Assembly: GCA_945901035.1 (NCBI GenBank)
Contig: CAMDKN010000014.1
Coordinates: 1 to 13,748 of the forward strand
Direction of reading: 5' to 3'
Origin: Gulosibacter massiliensis
Lineage (GTDB): Bacteria; Actinomycetota; Actinomycetes; Actinomycetales; Microbacteriaceae
Length of the DNA: 13,748 nt
Under the pieces are notes generated by a model, which worked only from the letters and a program-made list of their open reading frames with translations, had not been told where the DNA came from and did no database searches. Every line of letters starts with the position of its first letter. Positions within the stretch are counted from its first letter, which is position 1. Positions 1-6,976 of the stretch are shown piece by piece. Position numbers and translations under genes: made by a program.

Positions 1-1058
1 AATCGCGCATGCTCGATTTTCTCCGCGACAAAATCGACAGCATCGGTACCGCCGCCTGCCCGCCGTATCACCTCGCCGTTGTCATCGGCGGGACCTCGGC
101 CGAATACGCGCTCAAAACCGCGAAACTAGCGTCCGCGCATTATCTCGATGATCTGCCCCTGCACGGTGGCGAAATCGGCAATGGTTTCCGAGATGTGGAT
201 TTCGAACAGAAGGTGTTCGAGATGACGCAAACGCTCGGCTTCGGTGCTCAATTCGGCGGAAAATACTTTTGTCACGATGTCCGGGTGATTCGCCTTCCGC
301 GACACAACGCGTCGCTTCCCATCGCCATTGCGGTGTCCTGTTCGGCGGACCGTCAGATTCTGGCCACCATCAATTCGGACGGTGTTTTCATCGAAGAACT
401 CGAGCACGACCCCGCACGCTTCATTCCAGAAACGGGGTTGGAGGCAATCGAGAATTCATCACCCGGCGTTCCCGTCGATCTCCGTAAGCCGATGGACGAG
501 ATTCGACGCCAGCTGTCCGAACTCACTCTCGCAACCCGCGTGATGTTGACGGGAACGATGATCGTCGCCCGCGACCTCGCTCACTCAAAGATTCGGGAGA
601 GAATCGAGCGAGGTGACGGTATACCGCAGTACATGATCGACCACCCGGTGTATTACGCGGGCCCGGCCAAGACGCCCGAAGGGCTCCCGACGGGTTCGTT
701 CGGTCCGACGACCGGTGGACGAATGGACACCTACGTCGAGCAATTCCAAGCGTTGGGTGGCTCGTTGGTCATGTTGGCCAAAGGAAATCGTTCCTCTCTA
801 GTCACCAAATCGTGCGACACACACGGCGGTTTTTACCTCGGATCGGTTGGGGGTCCAGCAGCGCTGCTCGCTCAAGACAGCATCACGTCGATGGAGGTGA
901 TCGACTTTCCCGAACTGGGAATGGAGGCCGTCCACAAAATCGAGGTCGTCGATTTCCCCGCGTTCGTCGTCGTCGACGACAAAGGAAACGACTTCTTCAA
1001 CAAAGAAACACGTCTGCTGCTGAGCCTGAGCAGAACCCGCACCCTTGATGACGCGTGA
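1..1058 (+). CDS. fum: Class I (Fe-S) fumarate hydratase, C-terminal part
   Basis: This gene interconverts fumarate and L-malate in the TCA cycle, in the cytoplasm. The frame is open from base 3, so the true start lies upstream; the ATG at 9 is internal. About 349 residues remain of a family whose E. coli FumA/FumB members have about 548. From memory, the match to FumA is nearly colinear: [43 protein letters not shown], a [12 protein letters not shown] stretch, [45 protein letters not shown] and a [10 protein letters not shown] end. The cysteine in VSCSADR (codon 339-341) corresponds to the last of the three 4Fe-4S ligands; the other two would lie upstream. The ending is intact. It lies 24 bp before the DUF1844 gene on the same strand, with no terminator seen between them, so the two are probably co-transcribed. 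Confidence 0.95.
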   Translation, partial: SRMLDFLRDKIDSIGTAACPPYHLAVVIGGTSAEYALKTAKLASAHYLDDLPLHGGEIGNGFRDVDFEQKVFEMTQTLGFGAQFGGKYFCHDVRVIRLPRHNASLPIAIAVSCSADRQILATINSDGVFIEELEHDPARFIPETGLEAIENSSPGVPVDLRKPMDEIRRQLSELTLATRVMLTGTMIVARDLAHSKIRERIERGDGIPQYMIDHPVYYAGPAKTPEGLPTGSFGPTTGGRMDTYVEQFQALGGSLVMLAKGNRSSLVTKSCDTHGGFYLGSVGGPAALLAQDSITSMEVIDFPELGMEAVHKIEVVDFPAFVVVDDKGNDFFNKETRLLLSLSRTRTLDDA

Positions 1059-1082
1059 CCACATCCAACCCGAAAGGCTCCC

Positions 1083-1421
1083 ATGACTGACGCCCCACAG
1101 AACGACCACGACGCCGCTCTCGACATCGCCGATGTGGCCGCGGTCGAGGTGCTTCAAGGGGTCGCCGTTCACCTCATGAGCGCCGCCGCCGTCAAGGTGG
1201 GACTGGCCGAGGACGTCGAGCCGGACCTGGCCGAAGCACGCATGCTCATCAACGCGCTGGCTGGGTTCATGACCGCCGCCGCCCCCGAACTGGGTGATCA
1301 CCACGCGCGGCCGCTGCGCGACGGACTGCGATCGTTGCAGCTCGCGTTCCGCGAGGCATCGGTGATTCCCGACGCATTGGGCGCCGGTCCTGGTGAAAAG
1401 TGGACGGGCCCTGTCGTCTAA
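1083..1421 (+). CDS. DUF1844 domain protein
   Basis: Small protein of 112 residues and unknown biochemical role. Residues about 18-92 form the helical DUF1844 core (VAAVEVLQGVAVHLMSAA, then LAEARMLINALAGF, then LRSLQLAFREAS). The tail PGEKWTGPVV is typical of actinobacterial members, which are commonly found near hisA/priA-sseB and infC. The ATG at 1083 follows a GAAAGG ribosome site at 1072-1077 with 5-nt spacing. The gene sits just after fumarase and converges on the sseB copy with only 16 bp between the stops. No signal peptide or membrane segment is visible. A fossil of a second copy's C-terminus lies at 5099-5131. The family call is from memory of its pattern; no function is claimed. Confidence 0.85.
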   Translation: MTDAPQNDHDAALDIADVAAVEVLQGVAVHLMSAAAVKVGLAEDVEPDLAEARMLINALAGFMTAAAPELGDHHARPLRDGLRSLQLAFREASVIPDALGAGPGEKWTGPVV

Positions 1422-1437
1422 CTGCGAAACAGACAGT

Positions 1438-1956
1438 TCACCTGCTGAGTGTCAACGTGAGTGCGTCAACCTGCGACGTGAATAGCTCGCTCCCCGACAC
1501 GCGTGCCTGAACCTGGTCAATGACCGCGCGAACGGCCTCGGGGTCTAGATCGGCCACAATTGTCAGGCTCAGGCTGACATCCGAGCCAGCACCCGTCGAA
1601 CGCGGGTCACCCGCAATCACGGTGACATCGTCGAGGTGCTCGACATCGGCGAGGAGTACACGGGTTTCGGTGAGGAAATTGGGCGACTCCCACGGCGCGA
1701 GGTAGTCGACCCCCTGCGCCATTGCCCACACCGCCGGCCGGCGAATCACGACCGAATCTGTTCCGGGGTTCACGACGATGCGATCGGTGTGTTCGCTCGC
1801 GGCGGCGAGGGCGACGCGTTGGGGGTCAATCGGGATGGGACGCGCCTCGGCGTTCCAGTTGTTCCTGGCGGCCGCCGACGTGAAAACAGGAATCACCTTT
1901 TCCCCGCCCGGTCCAGCAACGGTCACAACCGAGAGTTCCTGGATCTTGTCTTCCAT
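1438..1956 (-). pseudogene. 5'-truncated second copy of sseB
   Basis: 172 codons starting MEDKIQELSVV match residues 79-250 of the intact sseB at 5473-6225 with about 17 substitutions over the first 168 residues (about 90% identity). The N-terminal 78 residues are missing. Similarity to the intact copy stops exactly at the internal ATG (1954-1956), and an in-frame TAG lies two codons upstream (1960-1962), so nothing is fused to it. No ribosome site precedes the ATG. The frame has no stop or indel, so it is either a recent truncation or a still translated C-terminal fragment. Only its tail differs clearly (LTLSR against LTRI). It stands convergent to DUF1844 with 16 bp between stops, probably the ancestral position of the sseB 3' end. 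It lies 145 bp downstream of the glycosyltransferase pair and could be read from that transcript. Confidence 0.85.
1451..1956 (-). repeat. 506-bp direct repeat, copy A (sseB 3' part)
   Basis: Aligning by eye with 5483-5988 gives 506 bp in both copies without any gap and about 52 mismatches (about 90% identity), in the same orientation. Mismatches thin out toward the cargo side: the 166 bp from 1791 to 1956 hold about 9. Similarity ends abruptly after base 1956 (ttaactacc here, against cacggggtt at copy B). Confidence 0.9.
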
Positions 1957-2101
1957 TAACTACCGAAACCGAAGGTTTTAGACTCCAGTCCCGACTGCAG
2001 GTGGCGGGTGGTAAATCTCGGAGACACAATTCCTGAAACAACGCGGGTTGCTAAACAATTTTTGCGACATTACGTCTATTTCAATTGCGCTCTCTTCCCT
2101 G
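1957..2101. other. Non-coding stretch at left edge of cargo
   Basis: 145 bp between the truncated sseB copy and the stop of the GT-A glycosyltransferase. I see no gene, tRNA or recombinase site. Weak hairpins occur (AAACC-GAA-GGTTT at 1966-1978; an imperfect 8-bp stem at 1983-2000), but none is followed by a convincing T-run. Confidence 0.6.
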
Positions 2102-2977
2102 TTAGGCGAACGACCACGCCTTTGGAATTGAGTGTAGGGAGTTCGCATCTTCTAACTCATTTCGATACCAACACCAAATGTGGGCGATTTCCTCGCAAAA
2201 GGATGTTTTCGCCATCGAGGCCTCAAACCCCATACCTGGGCCTTTAGTGAAATGAAACATTCGCAAAGGCACCCCGTTAACGAGCACGCGACCATCTTGA
2301 CTGAAGGTGAGAGTTCTGGCGTGTAGGTTCCAATGCGCATGATTTACTCCCGGGTCTGGGCAAATTGCAGCGGACGGGAAAAAAATCGGGACAAGATTTC
2401 CCCATTTTTGATCGGTGAACAAACCGTCCGAATGTCTTTCAAAACTGTACTTGCTAATCCTCGAATCCCACCATTTTGCAAACTCAAAACCAACGCTGTC
2501 AGGTGCCACCGCGAAGCAGCCAAAGTTAAAAACGCCGTATTTCAGTGACTCGATTTCTTCCAACACCATTGTTTCCGTCTCACTTGGCACCAGCTGATGG
2601 GGTGTGAGCGCAATCGATGACTGAGTGGCTAAATCGGATAAGTCATTGAGGTCTGAAAAAATAGCCACATCCGGGTCAAGGTAGATGACTGTCTCTACCC
2701 CCCTTGCCGCGAGTAGATGAAGTAGGGCCGCACCCTTGACAGAAGTGCTCGCTTCAACAACCGTGTAAATCTTTGCTTGCGCAGCAAAATCTGGAACGAG
2801 ATCTTCGACAAGTATGATCTGGTCTATTCCCGAATCAAGTAATAGCAATTCAGGTGGAATCGTCTTTTCGACTAAGACCAACGTGAAATGGGCTGTCTCG
2901 TGGCGTCTGACTGACCTCGCGAGAACCAAAACCTGGTTCAAATAATTCAAGTTCGCCACGGTGAAAATTGACCGCAC
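2102..2977 (-). CDS. GT-A type glycosyltransferase (GT8-like)
   Basis: 291-residue predicted nucleotide-sugar-dependent glycosyltransferase for surface polysaccharide. Visible motifs are an N-terminal FTVANLNYLNQVLVLARSV (residues 5-23), the metal-binding DxD within IYLDPDVAIF (DPD at 101-103), VFNFGCFA (149-156), DQKW (189-192), HWNLHAR (215-221) and FHFTK (241-245). The set FNxGFxA/DQKW/WNLHxR/FHFS marks a GT-A group often found in capsule and rhamnan clusters. No membrane segment is seen, so it is probably cytoplasmic or peripheral. The GTG start at 2975-2977 shares its G with the TAG stop of the upstream GT4 gene, and a strong GAAGGAG ribosome site lies at 2984-2990 with 6-nt spacing, so the two are translationally coupled. 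The acceptor and sugar cannot be told. Base composition is lower in GC than the his genes. Confidence 0.85.
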   Translation of the reverse strand: MRSIFTVANLNYLNQVLVLARSVRRHETAHFTLVLVEKTIPPELLLLDSGIDQIILVEDLVPDFAAQAKIYTVVEASTSVKGAALLHLLAARGVETVIYLDPDVAIFSDLNDLSDLATQSSIALTPHQLVPSETETMVLEEIESLKYGVFNFGCFAVAPDSVGFEFAKWWDSRISKYSFERHSDGLFTDQKWGNLVPIFFPSAAICPDPGVNHAHWNLHARTLTFSQDGRVLVNGVPLRMFHFTKGPGMGFEASMAKTSFCEEIAHIWCWYRNELEDANSLHSIPKAWSFA

Positions 2978-4887
2978 TACCCACTCCTTCCAGACACCCC
3001 GGGAGTGAGTCCAGAAAACCTGAACTCAAGCGCGGGACGCCCTGCGTTCTGTTTGATGAAATCTCGAATCCTCGATTCCAAAGACACATCATCGAGTAGG
3101 TCGTCAAATCTGTTGTAAGCAATCAAGTAACCCTGTTGTGATGCAGAGTCCACCAAGTTTCCCGAGAAGTTATTGGAAATTATGGGAAGTCCAGCTTCCA
3201 TCGCCTCATAGCCGACAAAATGAAACGTTTCCGGCCACACCGGCCACGAAAAAACAACATCGATGTTATTTCGAATGAGCTTCCGCCGAAGAATTTCTCC
3301 GTTGACAGATGACCTCACGTGAACCCTCGTAATTCCCTCGTAATTATTGACGATCTCTGAGACTCCAAAGAAGAAGAAGTCAAAAATCTCGGAGTGTCTG
3401 GAATTAACTAGCGCCAAAAATTCGAGCCATCCTTTGGAAGGACTCGGATGGCCCACAAATGCGATTCTTAGTTTACGATTTTCGCGGGTTTTTTGGGCTT
3501 GGGTCGTTCTCGTGGTGGATTCCAATAACTCCCCGTGGGGCAAAACCTCAATCTGAATTTCAGCCGGATTCGAACCTTGGTTCATGACATTTCGGGCGGC
3601 CACAGACGGAGAGTAAACACTCCAGGCGAAAGCCCCCAGGAGCTCTTGGGCGTCTTCGACGTGACGAACTCTGTCCTTTCCGTGCACACAAAGTGAGCAG
3701 ATTGGAGAATTCAGAGGAGGATCACCGCAAAAAGTGACATTGTTTAGCAACAATTGAGGGCTCGAGCACTTTAACGCATAATCATGGATAAACCAGATTA
3801 GGGTTCGAGGGTTTAGTTTTTGAATGATGGAAACTAGCGTTTCCTTGCTGTGACCATAAACGGAGTGCATCGTAACGGTGCTGACATCCTCGCTGTTTAA
3901 CCCCTGCTGGAGTATCGTTATCAGCTTAGATAAATTAAAGGAACCCTTTATTGCCGTCCCGTTGAGATTGAGTGCAAGGTCAACTTCTTCAGAAGAGTCA
4001 CGCATCCTGATGAGTTCGACACTCGGGTAAACCCAAAGGTAATTGATGTTTTGAGACGTAAAAAAGGAGTTTTCGTATTCTGCTGCCTTTTGAATGCCTC
4101 CTACCGATGTCGTGAAGTCGCAATGGCCGAACGCGACGACTGTCTCACCGGACCCGGCTAGTAGCAACTTCTTCATTTGGGAAATAGCGCCCCGAAGATC
4201 AGCCGCTGGCCTGGTTTTCTTTTTTGCGGCTGATACCTCCATGACCTTGGTTCGGGTTTGACCGAAAATTCTTCGAGCGCGTGACTCTGGATAAGATTGG
4301 GATAACTCCTCTGCTTTGACTCGAGCCTCGAACTCCTTGGAGGGCAGTCTTCCTTCCTCAAATCCGTTAGCGACGAAATGCTGGAAGGGCTGGAACCCCG
4401 CGGCTGCCACGTCGGGGTAAGTGCGAAGGTAATACTCCTCATCGAACCAACTCGTCAGTGTTGTGTTGGCCGGCACTCCCAACCGAGATTCATGAACCCT
4501 TTTGAATAATTCCTTCAAATCCACAGGCCTACCTGAAACCGCCATCAATCTAACCAATAGTGGAGCAAAAGCCGGTGAAAAGTAACTCGAATACTTGTCT
4601 ACCAAATTTTCAATTGTGAAATCAGCACTCGACATTGTCGTGCGATTCTCGCTTATTCCGTGACGAGCGTAATGAACTAACGGGTTAGCTCCAGAGATGA
4701 AAACATCTTCGTGCAGCAAAAGATAGCCGTAAGTCGAGAATTTTCTCGAGGGATCTAGACCAAGCCTCCAACCAGACTTGAGGTAATGTTCAGCGAGCCT
4801 CGAATCTCTGACCTGTTCTGAACCAATCTGGTTTCTGTAGAAATCTTTTTCGAAAAAAGTCTCGGGAAATGTTTGGTTTCGCTTCAC
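2977..4887 (-). CDS. GT4-family glycosyltransferase with N-terminal repeats
   Basis: 636 residues. The C-terminal half is a GT-B retaining glycosyltransferase: FGHCDFTTSVGGIQKAAE (253-270), HDYALKC (368-374) followed by a cysteine group (C387, C397, C400), LPHGE (449-453), AFVGHPSPSKGW (476-487) and the donor-site WPETFHFVGYEAMEAGLPII (551-570). The first about 185 residues hold up to three copies of a repeat whose clearest unit is WFDEEYYLRTYPDVAAAG...HFVANGFEEGR (147-180). Earlier, more diverged units are about 12-43 (FEKDFY...HYLKSGWRLG) and 53-82 (YGYLLLHEDV...HYARHGISENR). This repeat is known from other glycan-cluster glycosyltransferases and its role is unclear. Start: GTG at 4885-4887 with an AAGGA site just upstream. 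First gene of a two-gene operon with the GT-A enzyme, which it overlaps by 1 nt. Confidence 0.88.
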   Translation of the reverse strand: MKRNQTFPETFFEKDFYRNQIGSEQVRDSRLAEHYLKSGWRLGLDPSRKFSTYGYLLLHEDVFISGANPLVHYARHGISENRTTMSSADFTIENLVDKYSSYFSPAFAPLLVRLMAVSGRPVDLKELFKRVHESRLGVPANTTLTSWFDEEYYLRTYPDVAAAGFQPFQHFVANGFEEGRLPSKEFEARVKAEELSQSYPESRARRIFGQTRTKVMEVSAAKKKTRPAADLRGAISQMKKLLLAGSGETVVAFGHCDFTTSVGGIQKAAEYENSFFTSQNINYLWVYPSVELIRMRDSSEEVDLALNLNGTAIKGSFNLSKLITILQQGLNSEDVSTVTMHSVYGHSKETLVSIIQKLNPRTLIWFIHDYALKCSSPQLLLNNVTFCGDPPLNSPICSLCVHGKDRVRHVEDAQELLGAFAWSVYSPSVAARNVMNQGSNPAEIQIEVLPHGELLESTTRTTQAQKTRENRKLRIAFVGHPSPSKGWLEFLALVNSRHSEIFDFFFFGVSEIVNNYEGITRVHVRSSVNGEILRRKLIRNNIDVVFSWPVWPETFHFVGYEAMEAGLPIISNNFSGNLVDSASQQGYLIAYNRFDDLLDDVSLESRIRDFIKQNAGRPALEFRFSGLTPGVSGRSG

Positions 4888-4932
4888 TGTTGTCCTTGAA
4901 TAATTTTCTGCTGCGCGGAGACCCGCCCGACG

Positions 4933-4959
4933 ATATTAGTCTCTCATAACATCCGTCAA
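4933..4959 (-). promoter_or_regulatory. Candidate promoter of the glycosyltransferase pair
   Basis: Reading the minus strand: TTGACG (4959-4954), a 15-bp spacer, and TAATAT (4938-4933). The -10 lies about 45 bp before the GTG start. The boxes are good but the spacer is shorter than the usual 17, so this is tentative. Confidence 0.35.
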
Positions 4960-5098
4960 GCCTACGCTGGCTTTTTCTCAATTCCTCAACCTGCGGTTGT
5001 GGATTTGCCACAGATGTTGTTCCTGCACCGTTCCGCTACGATTTTCACGAGGGATGTCAAACGCCCGCGGACAACGCACCATTTTCTCGGCTTCAACA
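4960..5098. other. No intact gene; right edge of left cargo
   Basis: Nothing coding is supported here. A small perfect hairpin TGTGG-ATTTG-CCACA lies at 4998-5012. In the frame of the DUF1844 fossil the reading just upstream (about 5026-5098) may be a badly decayed continuation of DUF1844 (a VPLRFSRGMS-like stretch against LQLAFREAS), but this is too weak to annotate. The boundary between cargo and duplicated flank must fall in this stretch or just before 5099. Confidence 0.4.
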
Positions 5099-5131
5099 CC
5101 AGGCGAAGAGTGGACGGGTCCCGTCGTCCAA
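5099..5131 (+). pseudogene. Fossil of a second DUF1844 C-terminus
   Basis: Encodes PGEEWTGPVVQ, aligned with PGEKWTGPVV-stop of the intact gene (1389-1421). 27 of 33 bases are identical. Of the six changes, four are silent third-position differences, one changes Lys to Glu, and one turns the TAA stop into CAA. This pattern indicates real descent from a DUF1844 gene from another strain or an old duplication, not chance. It faces the intact sseB as the intact DUF1844 faces the truncated one, but 341 bp lie between it and that sseB stop instead of 16. Confidence 0.75.
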
Positions 5132-5241
5132 TTTCGGATTAGACGCTTACGATTACGGCATGACAATGAACGAGCATGGAGAATCTGAAGGCAACACCGC
5201 AGCGTGTGAGTGCGCTCTTGATCCCGCAAATGCGGTGATGT
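5132..5241. other. No recognisable gene
   Basis: 110 bp between the DUF1844 fossil and the surface-protein fragment. Short open stretches occur in several frames, but none continues the sorting-signal frame past the TGA at 5236-5238. It may be decayed sequence of the lost surface-protein gene; I cannot show this. Confidence 0.4.
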
Positions 5242-5394
5242 GTGTGCGATCACAACCCCGGCGGCGACAACGAACCTCTCGCCCAAAGTGGACCGTCAGA
5301 ATTCTTCGGGAACGCACTTAGTCTTGCCGGTGGGATTGCCCTCATTGTCGGCATGGCCATCCGGTTCATGAAGCGTAAAAACCGCTTGGTCTGA
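5242..5394 (+). pseudogene. Orphan C-terminal cell-wall sorting signal
   Basis: The plus frame ending at TGA 5392-5394 has the layout of a sortase-substrate C-terminus. There is a Gly/Pro/Asp-rich linker (DHNPGGDNEP from 5248), the pentapeptide LAQSG (5278-5292; an LPxTG/LAxTG-like motif with Ser for Thr), then a hydrophobic segment (ALSLAGGIALIVGMAIRF) and a basic tail (KRKNR) five residues before the stop. No body of the protein remains: an in-frame TGA is at 5236-5238. A GTG at 5242 could in principle start a 50-residue product with no signal peptide. It reads as the 3' remnant of a surface-anchored protein gene. The alternative is a small single-pass membrane peptide, but no ribosome site was seen. 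Confidence 0.6.
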
Positions 5395-5453
5395 TCGGAC
5401 CGTCTCCGTCGAACCGATCGTGGTTCCGCGAGGGCTCGATGACGTGGCGTCAA

Positions 5454-5495
5454 CACTCACGGTGACGCGTACCTAAATTCGCGTCAACGTGAGTG
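5454..5495. repeat. Inverted repeat spanning the sseB stop
   Basis: Arms CACTCACGGTGACGC (5454-5468) and GCGTCAACGTGAGTG (5481-5495) pair at 14 of 15 positions, with a 12-nt loop holding the sseB stop codon (5473-5475). No T-run follows in either direction, so it is not a classical intrinsic terminator; it could still act as an mRNA 3'-end structure. The truncated sseB copy keeps most of the right arm but lacks the left arm. Confidence 0.6.
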
Positions 5496-6225
5496 CGTCA
5501 ACCCGCGACGTATACAGCTCGCTCCCCGACACGCGTGCCTGAACCTCGTCAATGACCGCGCGGACGGCTTCGGTGTCCAGATTGGCCACGATGGTAAGGC
5601 TCAGACTGACATCCGATCCAGCGCCCGTCGAACGCGGGTCACCCGCGGACAGGGTGACATCGTCAAGGTTGGGAACATCGCCGAGGAGTAGACGTGTTTC
5701 GGTGAGGAAATCGGGCGACTCCCACGGCGCGAGGTAGTCGACCCCTTGCGCCATCGCCCACACCGCCGGTCGACGCAACACGATTGAGTCAGTCCCCGCG
5801 TTAACGACAATGCGATCGGTGTGTTCGCTCGCTGCGGCGAGGGCGACGCGTTGGGGGTCAATCGGGATGGGACGCGCCTCGGCGTTCCAGTTTTTCATGG
5901 CCGCCGCCGACGTAAAAACAGGAATCACCTTTTCCCCGCCCGGTCCAGCAACGGTGACGACCGAGAGTTCCTGGATCTTGTCTTCCATCACGGGGTTATC
6001 GGCGTCGAAGTCGTCTCCCGCGTGCGCGACGAGCGGAATGAGAAATCGGTTGGTGGCGAACGCGGCAATCAGCGCGGAATACGTCCCGGAACCGCTGCGC
6101 CACGCGCCCAACGCCTCGGAAACGTCGGGCGGAGTCTCGCCACTATCCGCCGCGTGTGGATTGGGTTGAAAGGTGCGCCCCTTCCACGGAACCCCGGCGG
6201 AGTCGGTGTGGTGGTCGTGGGTCAT
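5473..6225 (-). CDS. sseB: SseB-family protein
   Basis: 250-residue protein of the SseB family (named for enhanced serine sensitivity in E. coli). The biochemical role in actinobacteria is not established. The ATG at 6223-6225 (MTHDHHTDSAG) is preferred over an in-frame ATG at 6315, because it begins 4 bp after the hisA stop whereas the longer form would overlap hisA by 86 bp. Landmarks: residues about 35-70 with an FATNRFLIPLVA strand, MEDKIQELSVVTVAGPGGEK (79-98), VIPVFTSAAAMKNWNAEARP (99-118), the RVALAAASE helix, RRPAVWAMAQG and YLAPWESP, all typical of actinobacterial SseB proteins encoded downstream of hisA. Last gene of the hisB-hisH-hisA-sseB run. Its residues 79-250 are duplicated at 1438-1956. 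Confidence 0.88.
   Translation of the reverse strand: MTHDHHTDSAGVPWKGRTFQPNPHAADSGETPPDVSEALGAWRSGSGTYSALIAAFATNRFLIPLVAHAGDDFDADNPVMEDKIQELSVVTVAGPGGEKVIPVFTSAAAMKNWNAEARPIPIDPQRVALAAASEHTDRIVVNAGTDSIVLRRPAVWAMAQGVDYLAPWESPDFLTETRLLLGDVPNLDDVTLSAGDPRSTGAGSDVSLSLTIVANLDTEAVRAVIDEVQARVSGSELYTSRVDALTLTRI
5483..5988 (-). repeat. 506-bp direct repeat, copy B (inside sseB)
   Basis: Partner of 1451-1956: same orientation, no gaps, about 52 mismatches in 506 bp by eye. Beyond base 5988 this copy continues into the rest of intact sseB. The two copies lie 4.03 kb apart and could recombine to delete the glycosyltransferase cargo. Confidence 0.9.
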
Positions 6226-6229
6226 GGCG

Positions 6230-6964
6230 TCAGTGGCCGTCCGCAACGGCGAGGGCTTCGCGCAGTGTGAACGCGCCGGCGTAGAGGGCTTTACCCAGGA
6301 TTGCACCTTCGACACCGAGGTCGACGAGTTCGCGGATGGCGGCGATGTCGTCCAGTGTCGAAATCCCGCCGGAGGCGATCACGGGCCGGTCGGTTCGTTC
6401 CGCGACGTCCCGCAACAGGTCTAGGTTCGGACCCTTCATCATGCCGTCCTTGGTGACGTCGGTCACTACATAGCGACTGCACCCGTCGGCGTCGAGTCGC
6501 GCGAGGACGTCGAACAGGTCGCCGCCCTCCTCGGTCCAGCCCCGTGCCGCGAGTGTTGTTCCCCGAACGTCCAGTCCCACCGCCACGCGGTCCCCGTGTT
6601 CCGCGATCACCTTCGCCGTCCACTCGGGGTTTTCGAGAGCGGCGGTTCCGAGGTTTACTCGGCGCGCTCCTGCGACGAGGGCTCGGTCGAGCGACTCGTC
6701 GTCCCGAATCCCGCCCGACAGTTCGATGTTCATCGACCCCGACAATTCGTCGACCACGCGGCGAATGACGGCGGTGTTTTCGCCGCGACCAAACGCCGCA
6801 TCGAGGTCGACGAGGTGCAGCCACTCGGCGCCCTGGTCGAGGAAATTCCGCGCCGCCTCCAGCGGGTCGCCGTAGGCGGTTTCCGTGCCGGCGGCTCCTT
6901 GTGTCAGGCGAACGGCCTGGCCGTCCGCGACATCAACAGCGGGAAGGAGGATGAGTTTGGGCAT
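6230..6964 (-). CDS. hisA: Phosphoribosyl isomerase A (HisA/PriA)
   Basis: Isomerises ProFAR to PRFAR in histidine biosynthesis. Actinobacterial members (PriA) often also perform the TrpF step of tryptophan synthesis in genomes that lack trpF. 244 residues, full length for this (beta/alpha)8 barrel. Seen: [14 protein letters not shown] with the first catalytic Asp at 11, [10 protein letters not shown] (49-58), ELSGGIRD (81-88), GTAALENP (106-113), the VGLDVRG strand, AARGWT with R141/W143 (the Arg/Trp pair that PriA uses to bind both substrates), VTDVTKDGM (167-175; second acid), ASGGIS and [16 protein letters not shown] start at 6964, 12 bp after the hisH stop, with only a weak ribosome site; it ends 4 bp before sseB. 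Dual PriA function is inferred from lineage and the RxW pair. Confidence 0.95.
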   Translation of the reverse strand: MPKLILLPAVDVADGQAVRLTQGAAGTETAYGDPLEAARNFLDQGAEWLHLVDLDAAFGRGENTAVIRRVVDELSGSMNIELSGGIRDDESLDRALVAGARRVNLGTAALENPEWTAKVIAEHGDRVAVGLDVRGTTLAARGWTEEGGDLFDVLARLDADGCSRYVVTDVTKDGMMKGPNLDLLRDVAERTDRPVIASGGISTLDDIAAIRELVDLGVEGAILGKALYAGAFTLREALAVADGH

Positions 6965-6976
6965 GGCGTCTTTCGG

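Noticed and set aside
798..1304. 168-codon minus-strand frame across the fumarase end and DUF1844
   Set aside because: Spans two convincing genes on the other strand; low-complexity translation.
1420..1438. Short inverted repeat AACTG...CAGTT between DUF1844 and the sseB copy as a bidirectional terminator
   Set aside because: Only a 5-bp stem with no T-run; not convincing.
1957..5098. Insertion sequence, integron or phage as the carrier of the left cargo
   Set aside because: No transposase, integrase, terminal inverted repeats or target duplication can be seen; only homologous flanks are present.
6226..6315. Upstream in-frame ATG extending sseB by 30 residues
   Set aside because: It would overlap hisA by 86 bp and adds a non-conserved Ser/Pro/Ala stretch; the ATG at 6225 fits the operon spacing.
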